From: Denitromonas ohlonensis
GTDB lineage: Bacteria > Pseudomonadota > Gammaproteobacteria > Burkholderiales > Rhodocyclaceae
Direction of reading: 5' to 3'
DNA: 64,000 bases
Assembly (NCBI RefSeq): GCF_007625205.1
Contig: NZ_VMNI01000002.1
Coordinates: 1-64,000, forward strand
Part shown: positions 17,525-26,823 of the stretch, one piece after another
Numbering within the stretch: position 1 is the first letter of the stretch
Layout: each line of letters begins with the position of its first letter
Translations under genes and position numbers: made by a program
The notes under the pieces: model-generated
The model's database searches: none
Told to the model about the DNA's origin: nothing
What the model saw: only the letters and a program-made list of their open reading frames with translations

Positions 17525-18825
17525 GCCGTAGCGCCCATGAGTTCGTCAAAGTCGACGACCTTGTCTTCAGTCTTGGCGTTATTCAGCACCCAGTCAACCG
17601 CGTTCTCTTCGATCACCAGTGCCTCGGCCTGCGCCATGCGCTGCGGCTGGCTGTAATACCACTCGATGACTTCTTTCGGGTCTTCGTAGCTCTGGGCGAA
17701 ATCTTCGATCAGGGCACGAACCTGCTCCGGCTTGGCGTACAGATCCTTGGCGGCGACCAGTTCAGCCAGCACCAGACCCAGCTTGACGCGACGCTCGGCC
17801 TGCTCGGTGAACCAGTCTGCAGACACCGGCAGATCCTTGGTTTGCATGCCACGGCTTTCCATGTCGCGGCGGGCGTTTTCAGCCAGCTGCTCGGCTTCGC
17901 GGGTGACCAGCGCCTTGGGCACGTCAATCGGGTTGGCGGCCAGCAAGGCATCCATGGCCTGCTCTTTGATGCGGGTCTTGATCCGACGGCTGACCTCGCG
18001 CTCCAGATTGGCTTTCACTTCGTCACGCATCTTGGTCACGTCGCCGTCGGCCACGCCCAGCGACTTGGCGAACTCGGCGTCGATTTCCGGCAGCTTGGCA
18101 GCGCCAACTTCCTTGACGGTGATTTCGAACTCGACGGTCTGACCGGCGAGATTCGCTGCGTGGTAGTCCTCCGGGAAGGTCATGTTGAAGGTCTTGGACT
18201 CGCCGGCCTTGAGACCATCAACCGCGTCTTCGAAATCCTTCAGCATGCTGCCTGCGCCGATCACGAACGGGAAGTCGCTGGCCTGACCGCCTTCAAACAC
18301 TTCGCCATCCTTGCGGCCGGTGAAGTCGATCACCACACGGTCGTCAGCGGCCGCGGCACGCTCGACGGTTTCGTAGTTGGTGCGTTGCTTGCGCAGCACA
18401 TCGATGGTCTTGTCGATTTCAACATCGCTGACGGTCAGCGAGGGGCGCTCGATGGCCTTGTCACTGACTTCACCCAGCGTGATTTCGGGATACACCTCGA
18501 ACACGGCGGTAAAGGCCAGTGCACCGTCTTCGGCTTCGGCTTTGGGCTCAAGACGCGGCTGACCGGCCACGCGCAGTTTTTCTTCCTGCACTTTCTGTGC
18601 AAAGGCTTTCTCAAGTGCGGTGCCGACGGCTTCGGAGCGCGCCTGACCACCGTAGCTCTGCTCGATCATCTTGAGCGGCACTTTCCCAGGACGAAAACCC
18701 GGCATTTTCACGGTACGGCCTAGATGCTTGAGACGCGCCTGAACCTCTTGCTCGACGGCCTCCTTGGCGACCGTAATGTCGATGCGACGTTCGAGGGCGT
18801 TGGTGGTTTCCTGGTTGGTTTGCAT
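17521..18825 (-). CDS. tig: Trigger factor, ribosome-associated chaperone
   Basis: 434 residues, the usual trigger-factor length. The ribosome-binding signature is visible as [17 protein letters not shown] at about residue 45. The central FKBP-like isomerase domain contains [19 protein letters not shown] and a long helical C-terminal chaperone domain follows. It catches nascent chains at the tunnel exit. ATG at 18825 is preferred over ATG at 18831, because GGGA then lies 6-7 nt upstream. It is the first gene of tig-clpP-clpX-lon, with a 4 nt overlap into clpP. Confidence 0.97.
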   Translation of the reverse strand: MQTNQETTNALERRIDITVAKEAVEQEVQARLKHLGRTVKMPGFRPGKVPLKMIEQSYGGQARSEAVGTALEKAFAQKVQEEKLRVAGQPRLEPKAEAEDGALAFTAVFEVYPEITLGEVSDKAIERPSLTVSDVEIDKTIDVLRKQRTNYETVERAAAADDRVVIDFTGRKDGEVFEGGQASDFPFVIGAGSMLKDFEDAVDGLKAGESKTFNMTFPEDYHAANLAGQTVEFEITVKEVGAAKLPEIDAEFAKSLGVADGDVTKMRDEVKANLEREVSRRIKTRIKEQAMDALLAANPIDVPKALVTREAEQLAENARRDMESRGMQTKDLPVSADWFTEQAERRVKLGLVLAELVAAKDLYAKPEQVRALIEDFAQSYEDPKEVIEWYYSQPQRMAQAEALVIEENAVDWVLNNAKTEDKVVDFDELMGATA

Positions 18826-19177
18826 GAACATTCCCGACTAATGACTGGCGCGCCACGACCCGATGGCCGGACGCACACGCTACGTTGAGTGAAGACAAAC
18901 GGTAAGTTTATCACAGGGGTAGGCCGGAACAGCGCAACGCAAATCACCCCATGTGCGAGCGCACGACACGCATCCGTCAATCATTGAAAAAACCCACCAC
19001 ATGGGGGGAACCCGTGACACTTTTCCTCCTCTGAACCAAGGAAACGCGGAAACTAATCATCACGCCGATGGCATCAAGTTATGGGATGGGCTGTCGTTAG
19101 AACACCCGAAGACCGCAACACCCCGGCACACCGGCTCCCCTCCGCCTGATCATGCGGCACCTAGCAGGAGACGTCAG
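18826..19177. other. Divergent intergenic region between tig and prkA
   Basis: 352 bp separate the two divergent starts. On the minus strand TTGCGC, 18 bp, TGATAA (around 18912-18941) is a weak candidate promoter for tig. The prkA side has an unusually long leader of about 200 bp with no recognised riboswitch or terminator. AGGAG at 19166-19170 is the prkA ribosome site. I searched by eye for a sigma-54 element and found none convincing. Confidence 0.4.
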
Positions 19178-21100
19178 ATGAGCATCTTCAACGCCTACCA
19201 AGCCCGGTTTGAAGCGACACGCGAAGAAGAGATGTCGCTCCAGGAATATCTCGACCTGTGTCGTGACGACCCGAGCGCCTACGCAACGGCAGCCGAACGA
19301 CTGCTACTGGCCATCGGCGAGCCGGAGTTCATCGACACCCGGGACGACCCGCGCCTGTCGCGGATTTTTTCCAACAAGGTGCTCAAGCGCTACCCCGCCT
19401 TCCCGGAGTTCTACGGAATGGAAGAGGCGATCGAGAACATCGTCTCTTACTTCCGCCATGCGGCGCAGGGTCTGGAGGAAAAGAAACAGATTCTCTACCT
19501 GCTCGGCCCAGTCGGCGGCGGCAAGTCGTCGCTGGCTGAACGTCTGAAGAGCCTGATGGAACATGTGCCCTTCTATGCCATCAAGGACTCGCCCGTCCAT
19601 GAATCGCCCCTCGGTCTGTTCAAGCCCGAAGAGGACGGCAAGCTCCTGCAGGACGACTTTGGCATCCCCGCGCGCTATCTGAATACCATCATGAGTCCGT
19701 GGGCGGTGAAGCGGCTCCACGAGTTTGGCGGCGACATCACGAAGTTTCGTGTGGTCAAGCTGCGGCCCTCGGTGCTGCGCCAGATCGCGGTCGCCAAGAC
19801 CGAACCGGGCGACGAAAACAATCAGGACATCTCCTCGCTGGTCGGCAAGGTGGACATCCGCAAACTCGAAGCGCACTCGCAGGACGACCCGGACGCCTAC
19901 AGCTACTCCGGTGGCCTGTGCCTGGCCAACCGCGGTCTGCTCGAATTTGTGGAGATGTTCAAAGCGCCGATCAAGGTGCTTCACCCCTTGCTGACCGCCA
20001 CCCAGGAAGGCAACTACAAGGGCACCGAGGGCTTTGGCGCGATCCCCTTCGACGGCATCGTGATGGCCCACTCGAACGAGTCGGAATGGGCCGCGTTCAA
20101 GAACAACAAGAACAACGAGGCCTTCCTCGACCGGATCTATACCGTCAAGGTGCCCTATTGCTTGCGCGCATCGGACGAGATCCGCATCTACGAAAAGCTG
20201 CTGCGCGAAAGCTCGCTCGCCGAGGCGCCGTGCGCCCCCGACACGCTGCGCATGATGGCGCAGTTCGCGATCCTGTCGCGTCTGGCCGAGCCCGAGAATT
20301 CCAGCATCTATTCCAAGATGCGGATCTACGACGGCGAGAGCCTCAAGGACACCGACCCGAAAGCGAAGTCGTACCAGGAGTACCGCGACTACGCCGGCGT
20401 CAATGAAGGCATGAACGGTCTGTCGACCCGCTTTGCATTCAAGGTGTTGTCGCGGGTCTTCAACTTCGACCACCGCGAAGTCGCCGCCAACCCGGTGCAC
20501 CTCATGTATGTGCTCGAACAGCAGATCGAGCAGGAGCAGTTCCCGCAGGAGGTCGAAGACCGCTACCGCGCCTTCATCAAGGAATTCCTGTCGGCGCACT
20601 ACGCCGAGTTCATCGGCAAGGAGATTCAGACGGCCTACCTCGAAAGCTACTCCGAGTACGGTCAGAACATTTTCGACCGGTATGTCACCTACGCCGACTT
20701 CTGGATTCAGGATCAGGAGTTCCGTGATCCGAACACCGGCGAGATCCTCGACCGCAACTCACTCAATGACGAGTTGGAAAAGATCGAGAAGCCCGCGGGT
20801 ATCAGCAATCCGAAAGACTTCCGCAACGAGGTGGTCAACTTCGTGCTGCGCGCCCGCGCCCAGAACGCCGGCAAGAATCCGAGCTGGACGAGTTACGAAA
20901 AGCTGCGCGCGGTGATCGAGAAGAAGATGTTCTCCAACACCGAAGACCTGCTGCCGGTCATCAGCTTCAACGCCAAGGCCAGCGCCGACGAGCAGCGCAA
21001 GCACCAGGATTTCGTCAATCGCATGATCGAAAAGGGCTACACCGAGAAGCAGGTTCGCTTGCTCTGCGAGTGGTATCTGCGCGTCCGCAAATCCTCGTAA
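19178..21100 (+). CDS. prkA: PrkA-family serine protein kinase/AAA+ protein (YeaG)
   Basis: 640 residues (E. coli YeaG 644). The AAA+ half has Walker A GPVGGGKS near residue 112, and the second half is the PrkA C-terminal domain (FDHREVAANPVHLMYVLEQQIEQEQFP). Members autophosphorylate or act as AAA+ ATPases in nitrogen-starvation and stationary-phase responses. ATG at 19178 is set by AGGAG eight bases upstream and matches the family start MSIFNAYQARFE; longer upstream readings are rejected. It is the first gene of prkA-yeaH-spoVR, a widely conserved triplet that works as a unit of unclear mechanism. Confidence 0.95.
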   Translation: MSIFNAYQARFEATREEEMSLQEYLDLCRDDPSAYATAAERLLLAIGEPEFIDTRDDPRLSRIFSNKVLKRYPAFPEFYGMEEAIENIVSYFRHAAQGLEEKKQILYLLGPVGGGKSSLAERLKSLMEHVPFYAIKDSPVHESPLGLFKPEEDGKLLQDDFGIPARYLNTIMSPWAVKRLHEFGGDITKFRVVKLRPSVLRQIAVAKTEPGDENNQDISSLVGKVDIRKLEAHSQDDPDAYSYSGGLCLANRGLLEFVEMFKAPIKVLHPLLTATQEGNYKGTEGFGAIPFDGIVMAHSNESEWAAFKNNKNNEAFLDRIYTVKVPYCLRASDEIRIYEKLLRESSLAEAPCAPDTLRMMAQFAILSRLAEPENSSIYSKMRIYDGESLKDTDPKAKSYQEYRDYAGVNEGMNGLSTRFAFKVLSRVFNFDHREVAANPVHLMYVLEQQIEQEQFPQEVEDRYRAFIKEFLSAHYAEFIGKEIQTAYLESYSEYGQNIFDRYVTYADFWIQDQEFRDPNTGEILDRNSLNDELEKIEKPAGISNPKDFRNEVVNFVLRARAQNAGKNPSWTSYEKLRAVIEKKMFSNTEDLLPVISFNAKASADEQRKHQDFVNRMIEKGYTEKQVRLLCEWYLRVRKSS

Positions 21101-21160
21101 ATCGGACGGCCGCAGCCTTCGGGCAGCGGCCACCGGCTTGCGGCAAAAGGGGGGAGGACG

Positions 21161-22426
21161 ATGGTCCGGATCATCGACCGACGTTTCGACAGCAAGAAAA
21201 AGAGTACGGCCAATCGCCAGCGCTTCATGCGCCGCTTCAAGCGGCAGATCCGCAAGGCGGTGGCTGACGCGATTGACGGGCGCTCCATTCGCGACCTGGA
21301 AAGCGGCGAAGAAATCTCGATCCCGTCCAAAGACCTCTCCGAGCCGAGCTTTCAGCACGGCAAGGAAGGCGTCTGGGAGCAAGTCTTCACCGGCAATGAC
21401 CGCTTCGCCTCGGGCGACGGCATCGACCGGCCCATGGGCGGTGGCGGCAGCGGGGGCGGCGGTGGCGCCTCGAACGAAGGCGAAAGCGAGGACGATTTCG
21501 TTTTTCAGCTCTCGCGCGACGAATTTCTCGACGTCTTTTTCGACGACCTCGCCCTGCCCAACCTCGTTCGCACCGAACTGGCCAAGCTCACCGAGTTCAA
21601 GACGCAGCGCGCCGGCTTTACGTCTGACGGCGTGCCGACCAACATCAACGTGGTTCGCTCGCTGCGCGGCGCCATTGGTCGGCGCAAGGCGCTCGGTGCG
21701 CCACTGGCCGCACGCGTGCGCGAGATCGACGACGAAATCGAAGCGCTGGAGCAGGACACCACCGCTCACCTCGACGAAATCGCCGCGCTGCGCGAAGAGC
21801 GCTCCCGACTGCTCATCCGCATCGAAGCCATCCCCTTCATCGACCGCTTCGACCTGCGCTACAACAACCGCATCCGCATCCCAAAGCCGATTACCCAGGC
21901 CGTGATGTTTTGCGTCATGGACGTCTCCGGCTCCATGGACGAGCAGAAAAAGGCCACGGCCAAGCGCTTCTTCATGCTGCTGTATCTGTTTCTTCGCCGC
22001 AACTACGAACATATCGACGTGGTGTTCATCCGCCATCACACCATCGCCAAGGAAGTGGACGAAGACGAGTTCTTCCACTCCCGCGAGTCCGGCGGCACCG
22101 TGGTGTCGAGCGCCCTTCGCCTGATGACCGACATCGTGCGTGATCGCTACCCCCCAGGCGCCTGGAATGTTTATGGCGCGCAGGCCTCGGACGGCGACAA
22201 CTGGGATAACGACTCGCCCATTTGCTGCGACATCCTCGACAAAGAGTTGCTCGCCCTGTGCCGCTATTTTGCCTACATCGAGATCACCACCGGCGAAGCC
22301 CAGAACCTGTGGCGGCAATACGAAGGCCTGACCGCGCATCACCGAAATTTCGCCCTGCAGCGTATCGAATCCCTTGAAGACATCTACCCGGTATTCCGGG
22401 AACTGTTCAAAAAGGAGCCGGCATGA
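21161..22426 (+). CDS. yeaH: YeaH/YhbH family protein with von Willebrand A domain (DUF444)
   Basis: 421 residues, as for E. coli YeaH (427). It starts with the family signature RIIDRRFDSKKKSTANRQRFMRRFK, then a Gly-rich linker at about 88-105. The VWA domain begins with VMFCVMDVSGSMDE, which carries the DxSxS metal-coordinating (MIDAS) motif. Members are always found next to PrkA kinases and are thought to be their partners. The gene starts 60 bp after prkA and its stop overlaps the start of the spoVR gene by 4 nt. Confidence 0.94.
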   Translation: MVRIIDRRFDSKKKSTANRQRFMRRFKRQIRKAVADAIDGRSIRDLESGEEISIPSKDLSEPSFQHGKEGVWEQVFTGNDRFASGDGIDRPMGGGGSGGGGGASNEGESEDDFVFQLSRDEFLDVFFDDLALPNLVRTELAKLTEFKTQRAGFTSDGVPTNINVVRSLRGAIGRRKALGAPLAARVREIDDEIEALEQDTTAHLDEIAALREERSRLLIRIEAIPFIDRFDLRYNNRIRIPKPITQAVMFCVMDVSGSMDEQKKATAKRFFMLLYLFLRRNYEHIDVVFIRHHTIAKEVDEDEFFHSRESGGTVVSSALRLMTDIVRDRYPPGAWNVYGAQASDGDNWDNDSPICCDILDKELLALCRYFAYIEITTGEAQNLWRQYEGLTAHHRNFALQRIESLEDIYPVFRELFKKEPA

Positions 22427-23973
22427 GCGACACCACACTGGCCAGCAAAAAATTGCCGAGCGGCGCCGAATGGACGTTCGAAGCCATCGGCCAGTATCAC
22501 GAAGAGATCGCCCGGGTCGCGGCCAACTACAAGCTCGACACCTACCCGGTGCAGGTCGAGATGATCACCTCCGAGCAGATGATGGACGCCTACGCCTCCG
22601 TCGGCATGCCGGTCAACTACCATCACTGGAGCTTCGGCAAGCAGTTTCTGGCCACCGAGAAGCGCTACAAACGCGGCCAGATGGGCCTCGCCTACGAGAT
22701 CGTGATCAACTCCGATCCGTGCATCGCCTATCTCATGGAAGAAAACACCCTCACCATGCAGGCGCTGGTCATCGCGCACGCCGCCTACGGACACAACGCC
22801 TTCTTCAAGGGCAACTACCTGTTCCGCACCTGGACCAGCCCCGACGCCATCGTCGACTACCTGATTTTTGCGCGCAACTACATCGCCCAGTGCGAGCAGC
22901 GTCACGGCGTCGACGCGGTCGAAGAGCTGCTCGACTCCTGCCACGCGCTGATGAACGTCGGCGTCGATCGCTACAAGCGCCCGCCCAAGCTGTCGCTGCT
23001 CAAAGAACAAGCCCGCCAGAGCGAGCGCGAAACCTATCTGCAACGCCAGGTCAACGAGCTGTGGCGCACGCTGCCCACGCGTACCACCGCCGATACCAAG
23101 GAAGAGGCGCCACGCTTCCCGCCCGAGCCGCAAGAGAACATCCTCTACTTCATCGAAAAACACGCGCCGCTGCTCGAACCCTGGCAGCGCGAAATCGTGC
23201 GTATCGTGCGCAAGGTGGCGCAATACTTCTTCCCCCAGCGCCAGACGCAGGTCATGAACGAGGGCTGGGCCAGCTTCTGGCACTACACCCTGCTCAACAC
23301 GCTGTACGACGAAGGCCTGCTGGCCGACAGCTTCATGATGGAGTTCCTGCACTCGCACTCCAGCGTGATGTACCAGCCCAACTACAACGACCCCTGGTAC
23401 AACGGCATCAACCCCTATGCCCTCGGCTTTGCCATGTGGCAGGACATCAAGCGCATCTGCGAATCGCCCACCGACGAAGACCGCGAGTGGTTCCCCGACA
23501 TCGCCGGCAGCAACTGGCAAGAGACTTTCGATTTCGCCATGCGCAACTTCAAGGACGAGAGCTTCATCGCCCAGTTCCTCTCGCCGCGTCTGATGCGCGC
23601 CTTCAAACTCTTTGCCGTGCAGGACGACGACAAGAAGAGCAAGCTCTTCGTCTCTGCCATTCATGAAGAACGCGGCTACCGCGAGCTGCGCGAGCGGTTG
23701 TCCAATCAATACAACCTGGGTTGCCGCGAACCCAACATCCAGGTCTGGAGCGTCGACTTCCGTGGCGACCGCTCCCTCACCCTGCGCTATCAGCCCTACA
23801 ACCGGCGCCCGCTCGGCAAGAGTGTCGAAGAGGTGATGAAGCATCTCGCCCGCCTGTGGGGCTTCGCGGTGCGACTCGAAACCGTCGAACCGAACGGCAG
23901 CACCACGCTGACATACGAATGCCGTACCGAAAAGCGCCGCGGCGACAGCAAGGAAAAGCGCGCCCGAAATTAA
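22423..23973 (+). CDS. SpoVR family protein (YcgB-like)
   Basis: 516 residues, the size of E. coli YcgB (510). Family features include DTYPVQVEMITSEQMMDAY near the N-terminus, INSDPCIAYLMEEN, NEGWASFWHYTLLN in the middle, and YNDPWYNGINPYALGFAMW. The HxxxN and EGWASFWH regions suggest a metalloenzyme-like fold, but no activity is established. In Bacillus the homologue acts in spore cortex formation; in Gram-negatives it travels with prkA and yeaH. A 4 nt overlap (ATGA) with yeaH implies translational coupling. Confidence 0.94.
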   Translation: MSDTTLASKKLPSGAEWTFEAIGQYHEEIARVAANYKLDTYPVQVEMITSEQMMDAYASVGMPVNYHHWSFGKQFLATEKRYKRGQMGLAYEIVINSDPCIAYLMEENTLTMQALVIAHAAYGHNAFFKGNYLFRTWTSPDAIVDYLIFARNYIAQCEQRHGVDAVEELLDSCHALMNVGVDRYKRPPKLSLLKEQARQSERETYLQRQVNELWRTLPTRTTADTKEEAPRFPPEPQENILYFIEKHAPLLEPWQREIVRIVRKVAQYFFPQRQTQVMNEGWASFWHYTLLNTLYDEGLLADSFMMEFLHSHSSVMYQPNYNDPWYNGINPYALGFAMWQDIKRICESPTDEDREWFPDIAGSNWQETFDFAMRNFKDESFIAQFLSPRLMRAFKLFAVQDDDKKSKLFVSAIHEERGYRELRERLSNQYNLGCREPNIQVWSVDFRGDRSLTLRYQPYNRRPLGKSVEEVMKHLARLWGFAVRLETVEPNGSTTLTYECRTEKRRGDSKEKRARN

Positions 23974-24119
23974 CACCGGCGCGCGCCATTTCAGCGTGCC
24001 TGTAAACCGCAAGACTCCTTCGCCCTAAAGCACGGTTGGCGGCGGCCGTTAATTCGGCCATGATGCGTCGCAGTGTCGCAGGCGCTATCTGTAGCCGCAC
24101 CAAACAAGGGGTCGTTGCC

Positions 24120-25004
24120 ATGTCTACATCGCTTGAAGTCCAGTCCGAAGATCCGTTCGAGAACGCGCTCGACGCATTCTCCCGCACCATCGAAAACGAT
24201 CTCGCGACCCGGCAGCTCACCTTCCCGACCTTTCTGGATCTGACCATCCGCATCAAACGCGTCTGCGACGACCCACAGGCCTCGCTGGAAGACATCATTC
24301 GCGTCATCCGCGCCGACCCCCTGCTCAGCGCGCGCATCATCCGCCTGGCCAACTCGGTCGCACTCAACCCCTATAACCGATCCTTCACCTCAATCAGCGA
24401 AGCGGTGCGTCGCGTTGGGTTGGTCAACGTCCGCTCGCTCGCTTACGCCGTCGCCACCGAACAGCTCGCCGCCGAAAGCCGCAGCGCCGATGCGCGCCTG
24501 GTCGCCTCCGGCCTGTGGATGCACACCATCGATGTCGCGTCCTGGTCCTACGCCATCACCCGCCACCTGCGTATCGGCGACCCCGACACCGCCTTGTTTG
24601 CCGGCATGTTGAGCAGCATCGGTCAGTTCTACCTGCTCGCCCGCGCCACCGCGCACCCGGTGCTCGAACAAGACCTGAACCGCCTCGGCGAATTCATCGG
24701 CCTGTGGCACGAGCCGGTCAGCCGCGCCCTGCTCGGCGCGCTCGAAGTGCCCAAAACCGTCATCGACATCTTCGACGACGGCAACCCCTATGGCGGGCAA
24801 TGGCCACCCGTCGAGTTACGCGATGTTCACTTCATCGCCGGCCTGTCGGCCGACACCCCCAACCCCTTCCTGCGCTTCAACAGTGCCGCCAAGCTGTCCC
24901 TGCTCGAAGCAACAACACAAACCGTGCCCGAGCAAGAGCTCTCCGCGCTGCGTGCCGACGCCCGCGACTCGCGCAACGGCCTGCTCTCCGCCCTGCGCGG
25001 TTGA
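24120..25004 (+). CDS. HDOD domain protein
   Basis: 294 residues. It has the HDOD pattern: a helix-rich core with DPLLSARIIRLANSVALNP (about 62-80), ISEAVRRVGLVNVRSLAYAVA, a LWMHTIDVASWSYAI stretch in place of the HD metal pair, and GMLSSIGQFYLL. HDOD proteins lack the catalytic metal site and act as signalling or scaffolding partners. No GGDEF, EAL or receiver domain is attached. ATG at 24120 follows AAGGGG with good spacing. The gene may be transcribed with, or just after, the prkA operon (147 bp gap). Confidence 0.85.
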   Translation: MSTSLEVQSEDPFENALDAFSRTIENDLATRQLTFPTFLDLTIRIKRVCDDPQASLEDIIRVIRADPLLSARIIRLANSVALNPYNRSFTSISEAVRRVGLVNVRSLAYAVATEQLAAESRSADARLVASGLWMHTIDVASWSYAITRHLRIGDPDTALFAGMLSSIGQFYLLARATAHPVLEQDLNRLGEFIGLWHEPVSRALLGALEVPKTVIDIFDDGNPYGGQWPPVELRDVHFIAGLSADTPNPFLRFNSAAKLSLLEATTQTVPEQELSALRADARDSRNGLLSALRG

Positions 25005-25028
25005 GCGTGCCCTCGCCGGCGCGACGTG

Positions 25029-25034
25029 TATAAT
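25029..25034 (+). promoter_or_regulatory. Candidate -10 element for tRNA-Leu (TAG)
   Basis: A perfect TATAAT preceded by TG lies 30 bp before the mature tRNA 5' end. The -35 region is not clear (GTGCCC at the 16 bp spacing). Confidence 0.5.
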
Positions 25035-25064
25035 CCGCGTCGCGCTGGATCAGCGCACCACCTC

Positions 25065-25149
<85 letters not shown>

Positions 25150-25168
25150 GCTTTTCCCATCGGGCGCC

Positions 25169-25993
25169 ATGCCGGTCGATCACTACGAGAATTTTCCCGT
25201 CGCGTCGTTCCTGCTGCCGGCGCGCTTGCGCGAACCGGTCGAGGCCATCTACGCCTTCGCCCGCAGCGCCGACGACATCGCCGATGAAGGCGACGCGCCC
25301 GCCGTGGTGCGCCTCGCACAACTCAACGACTACCGCCGCGAACTGCACCTGATCGAGCAAGGCAAGCCATCGGGCGCGCCCATTTTCACGCGGCTCGCGC
25401 CCCACATCGCCGCGCACGAACTGCCGATCCAGCTTTTCCGCGACCTGCTCGACGCCTTCAGTCAGGACGTCGGCAAAACCCGCTACGCCGATTACACCGA
25501 GTTGCTCGACTACTGCCGTCGCTCGGCCAACCCGGTCGGCCGCCTGATGCTGCGCCTCTACCGCGCCGACACGCCGGCCCATCTGACGCAGTCCGACGCC
25601 ATCTGCACCAGCCTGCAGCTGATCAACTTCTGGCAAGACGTGGCCATCGACTGGCAAAAGCAGCGCATCTACCTGCCCGCCGACGACATGGCGCGCTTCG
25701 ATGTCACCGAAGCCCACCTGATTGAGCAGCGTGTCGACAACGCCTGGCGCGCGCTCATGCGCTTCCAGGTCGACCGTGCCCGTGCCCTCATGCACAGCGG
25801 CGCACCGCTGGCCACCGCACTGCCCGGCCGCATTGGCTGGGAATTACGTTTGATCGTGCTCGGCGGCCTGCGTATTCTCAAACGCATCGAAGCCGTCGGC
25901 TATGATGTCTTCCGCCATCGGCCCAGCCTCGGCAAGCGCGACGCCCCCGGTATCGCCCTCGCCGCGCTCAACTTCCACGCGAACACACGATGA
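25169..25993 (+). CDS. hpnC: Squalene synthase HpnC (hydroxysqualene synthase subfamily role)
   Basis: 274 residues of the squalene/phytoene synthase fold. The first Asp-rich motif is FARSADDIADE at about 31-41, and the second region reads NFWQDVAIDWQKQRIYLP at about 153-170. In the HpnCDE route, HpnD makes presqualene diphosphate, HpnC converts it to hydroxysqualene and HpnE reduces that to squalene, the precursor of hopanoids. The gene leads hpnC-hpnD-hpnE with 4 nt overlap to hpnD. The cyclase gene shc is not in this window. Confidence 0.93.
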   Translation: MPVDHYENFPVASFLLPARLREPVEAIYAFARSADDIADEGDAPAVVRLAQLNDYRRELHLIEQGKPSGAPIFTRLAPHIAAHELPIQLFRDLLDAFSQDVGKTRYADYTELLDYCRRSANPVGRLMLRLYRADTPAHLTQSDAICTSLQLINFWQDVAIDWQKQRIYLPADDMARFDVTEAHLIEQRVDNAWRALMRFQVDRARALMHSGAPLATALPGRIGWELRLIVLGGLRILKRIEAVGYDVFRHRPSLGKRDAPGIALAALNFHANTR

Positions 25994-26823
25994 ACCCCCA
26001 CGAGTATTGCCAGCAAAAAGCCGCCACCAGCGGATCGAGCTTCTACTACAGCTTCCTGTTCCTGCCCATCGAGCGGCGGCAAGCCATCATGGCGCTGTAC
26101 GCTTTTTGCCGCGAAGTGGACGACATCGTCGACGACAACCTCGACCCCTCCATCGCCCAAAGCAAACTCGATTGGTGGCGCAGCGAAATCCTGCGGCTCG
26201 ACAAGTCCGAAGCCACCCACCCCGTCGGCCTGGCGCTCACCGAAGTGCGCAAACGCTTCAGCCTGCCGACCGAGCAGCTGCTCGAAATCATCGACGGCAT
26301 GCAGATGGATCTGGCGCAAACGCGCTATCTCGACTTCAAGACCCTGCGCCTCTACTGCTACCGCGTCGCCAGTGTGGTCGGCCTGCTCGCCGCCGAAATT
26401 TTTGGCTACCAGGATCGACAGACGCTCAAGTACGCCCACGACCTCGGCCTCGCCTTCCAGCTCACCAACATCATTCGCGATGTCGGCGAAGATGCCCGCC
26501 GCGGCCGCATCTATCTGCCCGTCGAAGACCTGCAACGCTTCAGCGTGCCCGCCAGCGACCTGCTGCAAGGCGAGCACAGCGACAAGTTCGTCGCCCTCAT
26601 GCAGTTCCAGACCGAGCGCGCCATCAGCTTCTACGACCAGGCCATGGCGCAACTGCCCGCCATCGACCGCAAGGCTCAGCGCCCCGGCCTGATCATGGCT
26701 GCCATCTACCGCACCCTGCTCGACGAAATCGCCCGCGACGGCTTCCTCGTGCTCGATCGCCGCACCTCGCTCACCCCCGTGCGCAAGCTGTGGATCGCCA
26801 CAAGCACCTGGCTTAAAAACTAG
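25990..26823 (+). CDS. hpnD: Presqualene diphosphate synthase HpnD
   Basis: 277 residues. It shows the synthase motifs FCREVDDIVDD (about 36-46) and LTNIIRDVGEDARRGRIYLP (about 158-177), both with full Asp sets for Mg-diphosphate binding. It condenses two farnesyl diphosphates head to head. It overlaps hpnC by 4 nt, and its TAG stop directly abuts the hpnE ATG, so the three are one operon. Confidence 0.93.
   Translation: MNPHEYCQQKAATSGSSFYYSFLFLPIERRQAIMALYAFCREVDDIVDDNLDPSIAQSKLDWWRSEILRLDKSEATHPVGLALTEVRKRFSLPTEQLLEIIDGMQMDLAQTRYLDFKTLRLYCYRVASVVGLLAAEIFGYQDRQTLKYAHDLGLAFQLTNIIRDVGEDARRGRIYLPVEDLQRFSVPASDLLQGEHSDKFVALMQFQTERAISFYDQAMAQLPAIDRKAQRPGLIMAAIYRTLLDEIARDGFLVLDRRTSLTPVRKLWIATSTWLKN

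Noticed and set aside
18952-19177. Upstream extension of prkA to 18953 and a sigma-54 promoter
   Set aside because: AGGAG and the family N-terminus fix the start at 19178, and no GG/GC pair at -24/-12 was found.
20759-24012. Long minus-strand ORFs (559 and 542 residues) opposite prkA-yeaH-spoVR
   Set aside because: They mirror the well-supported plus-strand genes, a usual effect in high-GC DNA, and show no family motif.
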